Assembly: GCA_023475715.1 (NCBI GenBank)
Contig: JAMCVO010000249.1
Span: 1 to 6,872, forward strand
From: Actinomycetota bacterium
GTDB lineage: Bacteria > Actinomycetota > Humimicrobiia > Humimicrobiales > Humimicrobiaceae
DNA: 6,872 nucleotides
Direction: 5' to 3'
The notes below the pieces were generated by a model, which ran no database searches, had not been told where the DNA came from, and saw only the letters and a program-made list of their open reading frames with translations. The position numbers and the translations under genes were made by a program. Positions 1-6,562 of the stretch are shown here, piece after piece (position 1 is the first letter of the stretch; every line of letters starts with the position of its first letter).

Positions 1-1652
1 ACAAGAAAAAAATTAAATATATAAAAAAATATGCAAAAAAAGCCAAATTGTTAGCAGAAAAAGAAACGGACAAAGATGCCAGGGAAAATTATTTAAAAAT
101 TGCTCAGGTATGTGAAAATATTGCAACAAATCCTCCTTCAAATTTCAGAGAAGCAGTACAGTGGATTGAGTTATATCAAGTAGTTGACCGTATGATTGGA
201 CATGGCAACGGATATGGAAGGCTGGACCAACTGTTAAAAGATTTCTATATCAGAGATATTAGAGAAGGGATTATTACAAGAGAGTTAGCAAGAGATCTGA
301 TAGCGGAAATTTATCTAAAATATGGCGGAAGCTTCTTTGCTTTAGCAGGGAGAAACAAAGAAATGAAAGACGCAACCAATGAGCTAAGCTGGGTATGTCT
401 TGAAGCATATGACATGATAGGTGAAGATAATGGCGTACCAATAGGAGTAATGTGGCATAGCAACATAGATAGAGATTTCTTAAAATATGCCTGTGAAGTT
501 CTTTACAGGCATGGGGCAGCCATACCGACTTTTGTAAATTACGACGTTGCCAGGGAATCTGAAATATATTCCGGTGTTAAGCCCGAAGATGCATGGAATG
601 TCTCATACAGTGGCTGTCAGTGGTACTGTATTCCAGGTAAAGAATATTGTGATCAGGACAAGAACTGTATTGTAATTATCCAGTGTTTTCTGCAAGCATT
701 TAATAAATCTGTAGAAAAAAATATAGAAAGTTTTGAAAATCTGTGGAATCTTTATTGCAAGGAAGTAGAAAATGCTCTTATTGCGCTAAGGGATTTGAAA
801 AATGCAGAGTATAAGTGGCAACATTTGGTTTGGCCTGAAATAGTCGGGACTTCACAAACACATGGCTGCATAGAGGCGGGTAAAGATATTACAGATACAG
901 GTACGGGAATATATAATTATACTTCAGTTAATATATTAGGCTTGGCAAATGTTGTGGACTCTCTTTTTGCAATAAAAAAACTTATATTTGAAGAAAAAAA
1001 ATATTCTTTGTCAGACTTACAAAAAGCAGTGAAAGCAAACTTTGCTGACTTTGAAGAGATTCGGCAGGAGATTTTAAAAGTGCCAAAATATGGTAATGAT
1101 GAAGATGAAGTTGATAATCTGGCTGTCAGAGTTGCCAATCACTTAATAGAATTATTAAAAAGCTATAAAAACTCAAAAGGTTTCCATTTCAGACCATCGC
1201 TTTTTATGTTCATGGGACATGCACTTGCAGGTCCAATTTTAGGAGCAACACCTGACGGCAGAAAAAAAGAAGAATCTTTTGCCCAAGGGGGAAATCCTAT
1301 GCATGGAAGAAGTGTCAATGGAATTACTGCCACCATGAATTCGATGTCTAAACTGCCTTTAAACAAAGTAATAGGCGGTCCGCTTCAATTTGAGTCAGAT
1401 CCTTCTTTTTTTGCCGAAGGTACAAACCCGGCTGATACAATCGAAGCTCTTGTTACTTCTTTTTTTGAAAAAGGTGGTATACAAGTGAATTTAAATATTG
1501 TCTCGATTGATAAATTAAGACGTGCTCAAAAAGATCCCCTGAAGTATTACAATATTGTAATAAGGGTTACAGGATATACAGCTCATTTTGTAAATCTTGA
1601 TAAGAAGTACCAAGAAGATTATATAAAAAGAACCAGATTTAAAACTCAATAA
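1..1652 (+). CDS. Glycyl radical enzyme (pyruvate formate-lyase-like), 5' partial
   Basis: C-terminal part of a glycyl radical enzyme, which uses a backbone Gly radical and an active-site Cys thiyl for radical C-C, C-O or C-N bond chemistry in the cytoplasm of anaerobes. The frame is open to the left edge (first full codon at 3). The TTG at 48 is not the real start, because the coding sense continues upstream and about 240-300 N-terminal residues of a usual 780-860 are missing. Visible landmarks, numbered from the TTG: GHGNGYGRLDQ (52-62), the Cys loop SGCQWYC (Cys190, nt 615-617), ADVADSL-like LANVVDSLFAIKKL, LGATPDGR, and the glycyl radical motif RVTGYTAHF (Gly509, nt 1572-1574) ending in the family-typical tail. 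The Cys-Gly distance of 319 residues fits the family. The usual GCxE Glu of diol dehydratases and decarboxylases is Trp here, so the substrate is unknown and a canonical propanediol or glycerol dehydratase is unlikely. A radical-SAM activase is needed but is not in the window. It is followed after 24 nt by a RhaM-like gene. Confidence 0.93.
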   Translation, partial: KKKIKYIKKYAKKAKLLAEKETDKDARENYLKIAQVCENIATNPPSNFREAVQWIELYQVVDRMIGHGNGYGRLDQLLKDFYIRDIREGIITRELARDLIAEIYLKYGGSFFALAGRNKEMKDATNELSWVCLEAYDMIGEDNGVPIGVMWHSNIDRDFLKYACEVLYRHGAAIPTFVNYDVARESEIYSGVKPEDAWNVSYSGCQWYCIPGKEYCDQDKNCIVIIQCFLQAFNKSVEKNIESFENLWNLYCKEVENALIALRDLKNAEYKWQHLVWPEIVGTSQTHGCIEAGKDITDTGTGIYNYTSVNILGLANVVDSLFAIKKLIFEEKKYSLSDLQKAVKANFADFEEIRQEILKVPKYGNDEDEVDNLAVRVANHLIELLKSYKNSKGFHFRPSLFMFMGHALAGPILGATPDGRKKEESFAQGGNPMHGRSVNGITATMNSMSKLPLNKVIGGPLQFESDPSFFAEGTNPADTIEALVTSFFEKGGIQVNLNIVSIDKLRRAQKDPLKYYNIVIRVTGYTAHFVNLDKKYQEDYIKRTRFKTQ

Positions 1653-1665
1653 AAATTTTTATAAA

Positions 1666-1671
1666 AGAGGG
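1666..1671 (+). promoter_or_regulatory. Ribosome binding site of the RhaM-like gene
   Basis: AGAGGG lies 5 nt before the ATG at 1677, in the short gap after the glycyl radical enzyme stop. It supports this start and co-transcription with the upstream gene, since the gap holds no terminator. Confidence 0.6.
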
Positions 1672-1676
1672 CAAAT

Positions 1677-2009
1677 ATGGAACATGTTATGTTTGTAGAA
1701 AAATTAAAGAAGGAAAACAGAAATGATTATATAAGAATACATAAAGAAGCTTGTAAGGAATTTTTAAAAGTGATTAATAATGCAGGAATAAAAAGAGAAA
1801 TTGCATGGCTTTATGGTGACTATGTCTTTGTGTATGTAATGTCAGAAGATTTCAAAAAATCCCGAAGTATTTTAGAAAAAGAAGATGTTTTTAAAAAATG
1901 GATTGAAATGACTAAACCATTTATAGAAGACGATGTGATTAATCCTAACAATGAAAGAGTTACAATAATTGAAAAAATTTTTGATGTTGAAGAACAATTA
2001 AAGGAGTAA
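1677..2009 (+). CDS. RhaM-like protein (L-rhamnose mutarotase family, DUF718)
   Basis: Small cytoplasmic protein of 110 residues, close to the ~104 of E. coli L-rhamnose mutarotase RhaM, which interconverts sugar anomers in a dimeric ferredoxin-like (alpha-beta barrel) fold. Recognisable family features are an N-terminal beta strand with MFVEKL, the Y-x3-H pair Tyr18/His22 (the same numbers as the RhaM active-site Tyr and His, from memory of that protein), a central strand pair (IAWLYGDYVFVYV, 42-54) and the conserved VFKKWIEM helix with Trp75. The segment after His22, which reads NPIWPEL in E. coli RhaM, is KEACKEFL here, so rhamnose specificity should not be assumed. It sits 24 nt behind the glycyl radical enzyme, probably as the last gene of that operon, with a terminator 140 nt downstream. 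By inference it may act on a sugar or sugar-derived substrate of the same pathway. Family assignment is fairly firm; the biochemical role is not. Confidence 0.8.
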   Translation: MEHVMFVEKLKKENRNDYIRIHKEACKEFLKVINNAGIKREIAWLYGDYVFVYVMSEDFKKSRSILEKEDVFKKWIEMTKPFIEDDVINPNNERVTIIEKIFDVEEQLKE

Positions 2010-2148
2010 ATTTAAAAAAATCTAAATGTTATAAGTCTGAAAATATGAAAAAATTTTTAGCGATGTAAAACAGAAAATTGGAAGTGTAATACGTTTAACG
2101 CATCTGCGGAATTTATATACTTTGCATTATTGTAATGGTGAATATGAA

Positions 2149-2188
2149 AAAACAGCTACTCAAATAAATAGTAGCTGTTTTACTTTTT
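2149..2188. terminator. Bidirectional intrinsic terminator between convergent genes
   Basis: A perfect 12-bp stem, AAAACAGCTACT (2149-2160) pairing with AGTAGCTGTTTT (2170-2181), closes a 9-nt loop. On the plus strand it runs into TTTTACTTTTT. On the minus strand the complement of the A-run at 2147-2152 gives a U-tract. It lies between the stop of the RhaM-like gene (2009) and the stop of the minus-strand oxidoreductase (2215), so it can end both converging transcripts. The rest of this gap (2010-2148) shows no convincing gene. Confidence 0.85.
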
Positions 2189-2214
2189 CCCCTGGCAAAT
2201 AACAATTATGCCTT

Positions 2215-3381
2215 TTATGTTTTATTAATATTGGAATTTATAGGCAGTTCAACCCATCTTTTTTCGGTGTCGGAAATCAAAGAAGCTTCTATGACTTCCT
2301 GGACTTTATAACCAGCATAAATGTCAGCTTCAGGTTTTGTTCCATTTGCAATATTTTTTATGAATTCATATGCATTGCCCATATGATACCTTATCCATGC
2401 AACCGGGAACTTCGGTCCCGGGAAAGAGGTTGCCGGTTTCGGGTATCTTTGAACGGTTTCGATAGCTTTAAACCCTCTTTTCCCGCCAATCGGTTCTTCA
2501 GGATCACGCATATCATAAACCTCAAGGAAATTTGGCTGCATACTGTTAAATCTTATGGCGCCTTTTTCTCCGTGAATTTCAACTCTTATCTCATCGTTTG
2601 CACCTGTTGAAACTTTTGAAGCTTCCAGAGTTCCGACTAAACCGTTTTCCATTTCAAAAAGAAGTATTGCAAGGTCATCAACATCAACAGCAATTTTATC
2701 TCCTGGTTTTCCGGCAACAGGCCTTTCTTTGACAAAAATTTCAAGTTTGGAAAATACTTTTTTAAAATCACCAAGCAGATATCTTGTTATATCAATTACA
2801 TGAGATGCCAGATCGTAAGAAGATCCGCCGCCGCAATATTTTTTCTGAATTTTCCAGTATGTCGGCCTATTTGGATCAGAATTTCCTGCGTGAAGATAAC
2901 AGACTCTGGCACTATAGGGTCTGCCAAGAAATCCTTCTTCAATTAACTGTTTAGCTTTCATTACAACAGGAGCATATCTGTAGTTAAAGCATACCTGGGA
3001 AATCAGGTCGGGATGAGCGTTTGCAGCATCAAGCATTTCTTTTGCCTCTGCAAGATTCATAGCCATAGGTTTCTCACAGCATATATGTTTTCCTGCTTTA
3101 AGTGCATCAATTATTACATTTTTATGAAGGTTGTTAGGGGTACATATTTCTATTATATCTATATCTTTCCTGGTAAGAAGCTCCCTGTAATCTTCGGTGG
3201 CAAACTCAAAACCTGCCTGTTCAATACCTTCTCTTGCGTCTTCGATGGGCGATGAACAAACACCAACCATTTTTAATTTTGCAGGCATTGGTTTGTAATA
3301 AAATGGCAAATCAAGATAAGAAACGGTGTGCACTCTTCCGATAAATCCATATCCAACCATTCCTATACCCAAAGTTTTCAT
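2215..3381 (-). CDS. Gfo/Idh/MocA family NAD(P)-dependent oxidoreductase
   Basis: 388-residue cytoplasmic dehydrogenase of the Gfo/Idh/MocA family, whose members oxidise or reduce hydroxyl groups of sugars, inositols and related polyols with NAD(P). The N-terminal Rossmann domain (about 1-130) begins with GYGFIG (10-15) for dinucleotide binding and carries the family-defining CEKPMA (102-107, with Lys104 of the EKP motif). The C-terminal alpha/beta domain (about 131-370) contains GGGSSYDLASHVID, where Asp190 and His194 match the usual D-x3-H catalytic/substrate pair. Length is normal. The ATG start has a strong CAGGAGG 8 nt upstream. It is the second gene after the class III aminotransferase (65-nt gap with no terminator), so the two are probably co-transcribed and may act in sequence on one metabolite. 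The exact substrate cannot be told in this very diverse family. Confidence 0.93.
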   Translation of the reverse strand: MKTLGIGMVGYGFIGRVHTVSYLDLPFYYKPMPAKLKMVGVCSSPIEDAREGIEQAGFEFATEDYRELLTRKDIDIIEICTPNNLHKNVIIDALKAGKHICCEKPMAMNLAEAKEMLDAANAHPDLISQVCFNYRYAPVVMKAKQLIEEGFLGRPYSARVCYLHAGNSDPNRPTYWKIQKKYCGGGSSYDLASHVIDITRYLLGDFKKVFSKLEIFVKERPVAGKPGDKIAVDVDDLAILLFEMENGLVGTLEASKVSTGANDEIRVEIHGEKGAIRFNSMQPNFLEVYDMRDPEEPIGGKRGFKAIETVQRYPKPATSFPGPKFPVAWIRYHMGNAYEFIKNIANGTKPEADIYAGYKVQEVIEASLISDTEKRWVELPINSNINKT

Positions 3382-3389
3382 ATATTATG

Positions 3390-3396
3390 CCTCCTG
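3390..3396 (-). promoter_or_regulatory. Ribosome binding site of the Gfo/Idh/MocA gene
   Basis: Read on the minus strand, CAGGAGG stands 8 nt before the ATG at 3381. It is near-perfect against the 16S anti-SD and fixes the start of the oxidoreductase. Confidence 0.8.
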
Positions 3397-3446
3397 TCAG
3401 ATTAAAATTTAGAATCAAAAATTAATAATTATTATATATAAGAACT

Positions 3447-4805
3447 TTAGTAACCATATTCTTTTTCAACTTCTGTCACAGCTTCGTCAATTATTTCCAG
3501 GGCTTTCAAAGCCAGATCATCTTCCATAATCAGAGGAGGAGACATTCTTAAATTATTTTTTGAAGGGATCCATGCCAGACCTTTTGCAAAAGCTTTTTGA
3601 TAAACCTTGTTTCCGGCTTCAATAAATGGTTCTTTTGTTTTATGGTCTTTTACAAGTTCCATTCCAAGCAGGCACCCTTTGCCTCGTACTTCACCGATTA
3701 TCTTATGTTCTTCTTTCATTTTCTTAAGCTGTTTTAAAATAAAATCTCCAAGTTTTGCTGATTTTTCAACTATATTTTCATCTTCGATAACTTCGAGTGA
3801 AGCAAGCCCTGCTGCAGCAGCCATCGGATTTCCTCCATAACTTGTGGAAGCCGAAATTTTTTCAAGCACTTCCGAATATTCTTCCTTGATTACAAAAGCA
3901 GTACAGGGGAAACCGTTTGCAAGACCTTTTCCCAGAGTTACGACATCCGGGACAATATTATCATGCTCAAAGCAGTACATTTTTCCCGTTCTTGCACAGC
4001 AAGTCAGAATTTCATCAACTATCAGCATTATTTTGAGTTTATCACAAAGCTTTCTGATTTTTGCTAGATATCCCTCTGGATAGACTACGGATCCGCTCCA
4101 GCCCTGAACTGGTTCAAGAACTATTGCAGCGACACTGCCAGTTCCCTCCATTTGTATTTGTTTCTCAAGAGCATCAACACAGAAAAGATTGCATTCAGGA
4201 TATTTTTTATCAAAATGGCAGTGGTAGCAATGCCCGTTAGGTGCCAGGTGATGTCCGTTAAATCTTGGGCCAGTCGTAAAATTTGCGACTTCTGTAAGAG
4301 ATATGGCACTTATTGTCTTTCCGTGAAAATCTCCGTAAAAAGAGAAGAATTCATGTTTTTTAGTATAGGCTCTTGCAGCTCTCATTGCAGCTTCGACTGC
4401 TTCTGTTCCGGCGCAATACATCTGAATACCATTTAAAGAAGCCGGAAGAGTTGAGGCAAGCTTTTCGAGGAATAAGGTTTTTATCTCTGTCGAGTAGTCA
4501 TGACAATTCATTAATTTACCTGTCCATTTTTGAGTATATTCCACGACTTTGGGATGGCAATGTCCAAGATTAGTAACATAAATGCCTGACGAAAAATCAA
4601 TATAAGTATTACCATCAACATCGGTCAGCGTACATCCATGCCCTGACTCGAAAGCGACCGGGAATAAGTTAACCTGGGAAGAATATCCTTTCATATATTT
4701 TTCAGCTCTTGAATGGATCTCGCGGGATTTAGGTCCTGGTGCCGGAACAATCATTTTAGGCAGACTTTTAACGTCTGCTTTTGCCCAGTTTTTATCGTAG
4801 CTCAT
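3447..4805 (-). CDS. Class III PLP-dependent aminotransferase
   Basis: 452-residue fold-type I aminotransferase of class III (the family of 4-aminobutyrate, acetylornithine and related omega-aminotransferases), moving an amino group between an amine or amino acid and a keto acid in the cytoplasm. Length is normal. Visible motifs are the phosphate-binding GTEAVEAAMRAARA (133-146), the FHG aromatic/His segment (160-162), EPVQGWSG (231-238), VDE with Asp264 contacting the PLP ring nitrogen, the Schiff-base Lys293 in TLGKGLANG, and SYGGNP (322-327), where Ser replaces the usual Thr. A Cys cluster, C-x2-C-x8-C-x3-C (Cys193, 196, 205, 209), matches an insertion found in one branch of the family. 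Less usual is VDEILTCCARTG, where most members have GF/GR-type residues at the two Cys. The ATG has a good SD. It is the first gene of a likely two-gene unit with the Gfo/Idh/MocA oxidoreductase. The substrate is not assignable; a 4-aminobutyrate label would be a guess. Confidence 0.94.
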   Translation of the reverse strand: MSYDKNWAKADVKSLPKMIVPAPGPKSREIHSRAEKYMKGYSSQVNLFPVAFESGHGCTLTDVDGNTYIDFSSGIYVTNLGHCHPKVVEYTQKWTGKLMNCHDYSTEIKTLFLEKLASTLPASLNGIQMYCAGTEAVEAAMRAARAYTKKHEFFSFYGDFHGKTISAISLTEVANFTTGPRFNGHHLAPNGHCYHCHFDKKYPECNLFCVDALEKQIQMEGTGSVAAIVLEPVQGWSGSVVYPEGYLAKIRKLCDKLKIMLIVDEILTCCARTGKMYCFEHDNIVPDVVTLGKGLANGFPCTAFVIKEEYSEVLEKISASTSYGGNPMAAAAGLASLEVIEDENIVEKSAKLGDFILKQLKKMKEEHKIIGEVRGKGCLLGMELVKDHKTKEPFIEAGNKVYQKAFAKGLAWIPSKNNLRMSPPLIMEDDLALKALEIIDEAVTEVEKEYGY

Positions 4806-4810
4806 TGTTT

Positions 4811-4816
4811 CTCCTT
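4811..4816 (-). promoter_or_regulatory. Ribosome binding site of the aminotransferase gene
   Basis: On the minus strand AAGGAG lies 5 nt before the ATG at 4805, inside the longer purine run AAAAGGAG, supporting this start. Confidence 0.75.
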
Positions 4817-4843
4817 TTACAATAGTTAATATCAGTCATAATT

Positions 4844-4858
4844 ATTCAATATTTGAAT
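4844..4858. repeat. Inverted repeat ATTCAA-TAT-TTGAAT, possible operator
   Basis: Perfect 6-bp arms around a 3-bp centre lie in the 5' leader of the aminotransferase, about 12-26 nt downstream of the transcription start predicted from the promoter at 4877-4904. That is a position where a bound repressor could block transcription. In AT-rich DNA short dyads arise by chance, and no regulator gene is adjacent, so this is only a candidate. Confidence 0.3.
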
Positions 4859-4876
4859 GTTTTAGCTTATTATTGT

Positions 4877-4904
4877 ATTGTACAAGGTTTTTTTTGTTAG
4901 TCAA
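4877..4904 (-). promoter_or_regulatory. Predicted sigma-70-type promoter of the aminotransferase-oxidoreductase unit
   Basis: On the minus strand a -35 TTGACT (4899-4904) and a -10 TACAAT (4877-4882) are separated by 16 nt, each one or two bases from consensus. Transcription would start near 4870, giving a leader of about 65 nt before the ATG at 4805. TTGACT is duplicated just upstream (4907-4912) as TTGACTGCTTGACT. The remainder of the gap to the transporter gene (4913-5050) is AT-rich and I see no gene or convincing terminator in it. Confidence 0.6.
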
Positions 4905-5050
4905 GCAGTCAAACCAAAATAAAGAATTTGTATATTAATTTTAATATTGTTAATAATTGATTATTTAAAAAGGAAGTAAAAGCAGATAAGAATCCCGAAA
5001 AGCATTTATCCTCATGATTAATATTTGCTGATTCCGGTAATTATGTTCGA

Positions 5051-6421
5051 TTAATCCGGTTCAGCATGGATTGTCAGTTCATCAATGTTCTTAAATGCGG
5101 TTTTTAAAAGATTTTCCATTTCAGTTGTCTTTAAATGCACCTGGCTTATGCTGAAATCTTTATTCAGCCGGCAATGAAATGAAATATTATATCTGTCATC
5201 CTTGATAAGAACTGCAAATTTATGGCAGGTATCAATATCGACATAATCTTTGATATTTTCCTTAATCTGTCTTATTAATTTATCGGATTTTTCCGTAACG
5301 TCCAGCCAGTCTTCCGGATGGTTTTCAACTTCTATATGCATATAAATATTATTTAAATCGCTGGAAATATTTTTAACCTTTTTTTCAATATTTTTTGTAA
5401 TAAGCTCTGCTTCTGCAAGTTTTATTTCTTTTATTAATTCGATATGCAAAGTAATGTTGAGTTTATCTTTAACATTATTGAGAGAGATGTTGTGTATATC
5501 CTTGACCTTGGGCTCATTTAATACGATTTCTTTTATGGTTTCCTCAATGCCTGCCTCAAGAAAGGCAGATTTTGTTTCAATCAGTATTTCTGCATCTGGA
5601 ATTTTTTTGCTCAGATTATTTTTTATTTCTTCCTTTATAGCTTCCGCCTGTGAAAGATGCAGGCTTCCCTTAAGGGAAAGATTTATATTTATAAATTTAA
5701 TATTGCCTACTTCCTGGATTTTAATCTGGTTTATTTTTTTAATTTCATTAAAACCTTCCAGTGTTTTTTCAACAGTTTCTGTCACTTCAAGAGGAATATA
5801 ACCCAGCAAATCTTTTATGGTTTTTATAAATAATCTTATACTGAAGGTAAGAATGATTGCAGATACCATGATCGAAGCTACCGGATCTGCTGCGTTTAAA
5901 CCAAATTTGGCAAAAACAAGGCCCAGAATAACAATCAATGAACTTATTATATCTCCTGAATAATTAATTAAATCCGCTTTAAACGCAATGGAATTATATC
6001 TGCCGGCAATTTTGCGGATATAAAATACTCTTATGATATTTAAGACTATTGAAAAGATAAGGACCATAAAGACATATATATTCAAATTCAGCACATAATC
6101 TTTGGTTATGATCCGGACTATCGATTTATATATTATGAAAAAGCACAGAAACATGACAATAAGAGTTTCAAGAAATGCCGAAAAATTTTCATACTTGCCA
6201 TGGCCATAGGGATGATCCTTATCAGGAGGTCTTGTTGAAATTCTTATTGCAAAAAAAGTTATAAGGACTGTTACAATATCCAGAGTGTTGTTAAGTGCCT
6301 CTGAATAAACTCCCATGCTGTTTGATGTATATGCCACAAAAGTTTTTACAACTACCAGAAATATCGAAACAGCAAGAGAAAAAATTGAAAGTTTCCTTTT
6401 GGCTAAGTCTCTTTTTTCCAC
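5051..6421 (-). CDS. Cation diffusion facilitator (CDF) metal transporter with three C-terminal domains
   Basis: 456-residue inner-membrane exporter of divalent metal ions, normally a proton-coupled homodimer. Most CDF proteins have about 300 residues. Six membrane segments can be seen (about 11-31, 37-59, 80-102, 112-135, 158-175, 181-203). The loop after TM2 has DKDHPYGHGKYE, keeping the Asp67/His70/His74 ligands of FieF site B. The transport site is Asn44/Asp48 in TM2 and Asn153/Asp157 in TM5 (NxxxD twice), unlike the D/HxxxD pairs of zinc or iron members, so the metal should not be called. The cytoplasmic part (about 212-456) holds three tandem ferredoxin-like CTD repeats (212-285, 292-366, 376-456). 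The start is a GTG at 6419-6421: the frame has a stop at 6434-6436, and no later start keeps TM1. Its SD is poor, with only AAAGA about 9 nt upstream. The gene is divergent from the phosphofructokinase gene. Confidence 0.93.
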   Translation of the reverse strand: MEKRDLAKRKLSIFSLAVSIFLVVVKTFVAYTSNSMGVYSEALNNTLDIVTVLITFFAIRISTRPPDKDHPYGHGKYENFSAFLETLIVMFLCFFIIYKSIVRIITKDYVLNLNIYVFMVLIFSIVLNIIRVFYIRKIAGRYNSIAFKADLINYSGDIISSLIVILGLVFAKFGLNAADPVASIMVSAIILTFSIRLFIKTIKDLLGYIPLEVTETVEKTLEGFNEIKKINQIKIQEVGNIKFININLSLKGSLHLSQAEAIKEEIKNNLSKKIPDAEILIETKSAFLEAGIEETIKEIVLNEPKVKDIHNISLNNVKDKLNITLHIELIKEIKLAEAELITKNIEKKVKNISSDLNNIYMHIEVENHPEDWLDVTEKSDKLIRQIKENIKDYVDIDTCHKFAVLIKDDRYNISFHCRLNKDFSISQVHLKTTEMENLLKTAFKNIDELTIHAEPD

Positions 6422-6477
6422 GATAAAATATCTTTAAATAATAATGCTTTTGATTTTTCCCTAAATGATAACCTAAT

Positions 6478-6493
6478 TGTAAATATTTTTACA
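6478..6493. promoter_or_regulatory. Candidate operator TGTAA-N6-TTACA (CRP/FNR- or Rex-like)
   Basis: TGTAAATATTTTTACA has perfect 6-bp arms (TGTAAA/TTTACA) around TATT. It resembles the dyads of the CRP/FNR superfamily (TGTGA-N6-TCACA type) and, more loosely, Rex sites. Its centre (6485.5) is about 62 bp upstream of the start predicted for the phosphofructokinase promoter, the classical class I activator spacing. It also lies upstream of the divergent transporter gene. The regulator identity is inference. Confidence 0.4.
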
Positions 6494-6511
6494 GTTTAAA
6501 TCTCCTCCGGT

Positions 6512-6541
6512 TTGATAAATTCAACCATTATAAAGTATAAT
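6512..6541 (+). promoter_or_regulatory. Predicted sigma-70-type promoter of the phosphofructokinase gene
   Basis: TTGATA (6512-6517) and a perfect TATAAT (6536-6541) are separated by 18 nt. Transcription would start near 6548, leaving a leader of about 105 nt before the GTG at 6654. Confidence 0.65.
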
Positions 6542-6562
6542 AAACAATTATTTTATCTACTT

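Noticed and set aside
48..50. TTG at 48 as the start of the glycyl radical enzyme
   Set aside because: The same frame is open to the window edge, no SD precedes the TTG, and the protein would lack an essential N-terminal region. The gene is cut by the window.
864..875. GCIE in the glycyl radical enzyme as the catalytic Cys-Glu motif
   Set aside because: It lies only 235 residues before the glycyl radical Gly, while the thiyl Cys is about 315-335 residues before it in known members. It fits the family's separate Cys-x-x-x-Gly-x-Asp-Ile segment (GCIEAGKDIT).
2051..2066. Possible short peptide after the RhaM-like gene
   Set aside because: An ATG opens only a handful of codons with no SD and no recognisable product.
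2403..2421. GC-rich hairpin CCGGGA/TCCCGG with a 7-nt loop
   Set aside because: It lies inside the conserved coding sequence of the oxidoreductase (FPGPKFP region) and has no U-run, so it is most likely a by-product of codon content.
3431..3436. Minus-strand TATAAT as an internal promoter for the oxidoreductase
   Set aside because: No matching -35 element upstream; read-through from the aminotransferase promoter explains expression better.
4985..5010. GATAA/TTATC inverted repeat as a terminator for the CDF gene
   Set aside because: Only 5 bp of stem around a long loop, without a proper U-tract.
6502..6508. Strong SD-like GGAGGAG on the minus strand upstream of the CDF gene
   Set aside because: No ATG, GTG or TTG occurs at usable spacing behind it, and the CDF frame is closed by a stop at 6434-6436. 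No leader peptide can be supported.
6527..6532. Minus-strand TATAAT as a -10 box for the CDF transporter
   Set aside because: No acceptable -35 hexamer at 16-18 nt spacing; in such AT-rich DNA the match is weak evidence.
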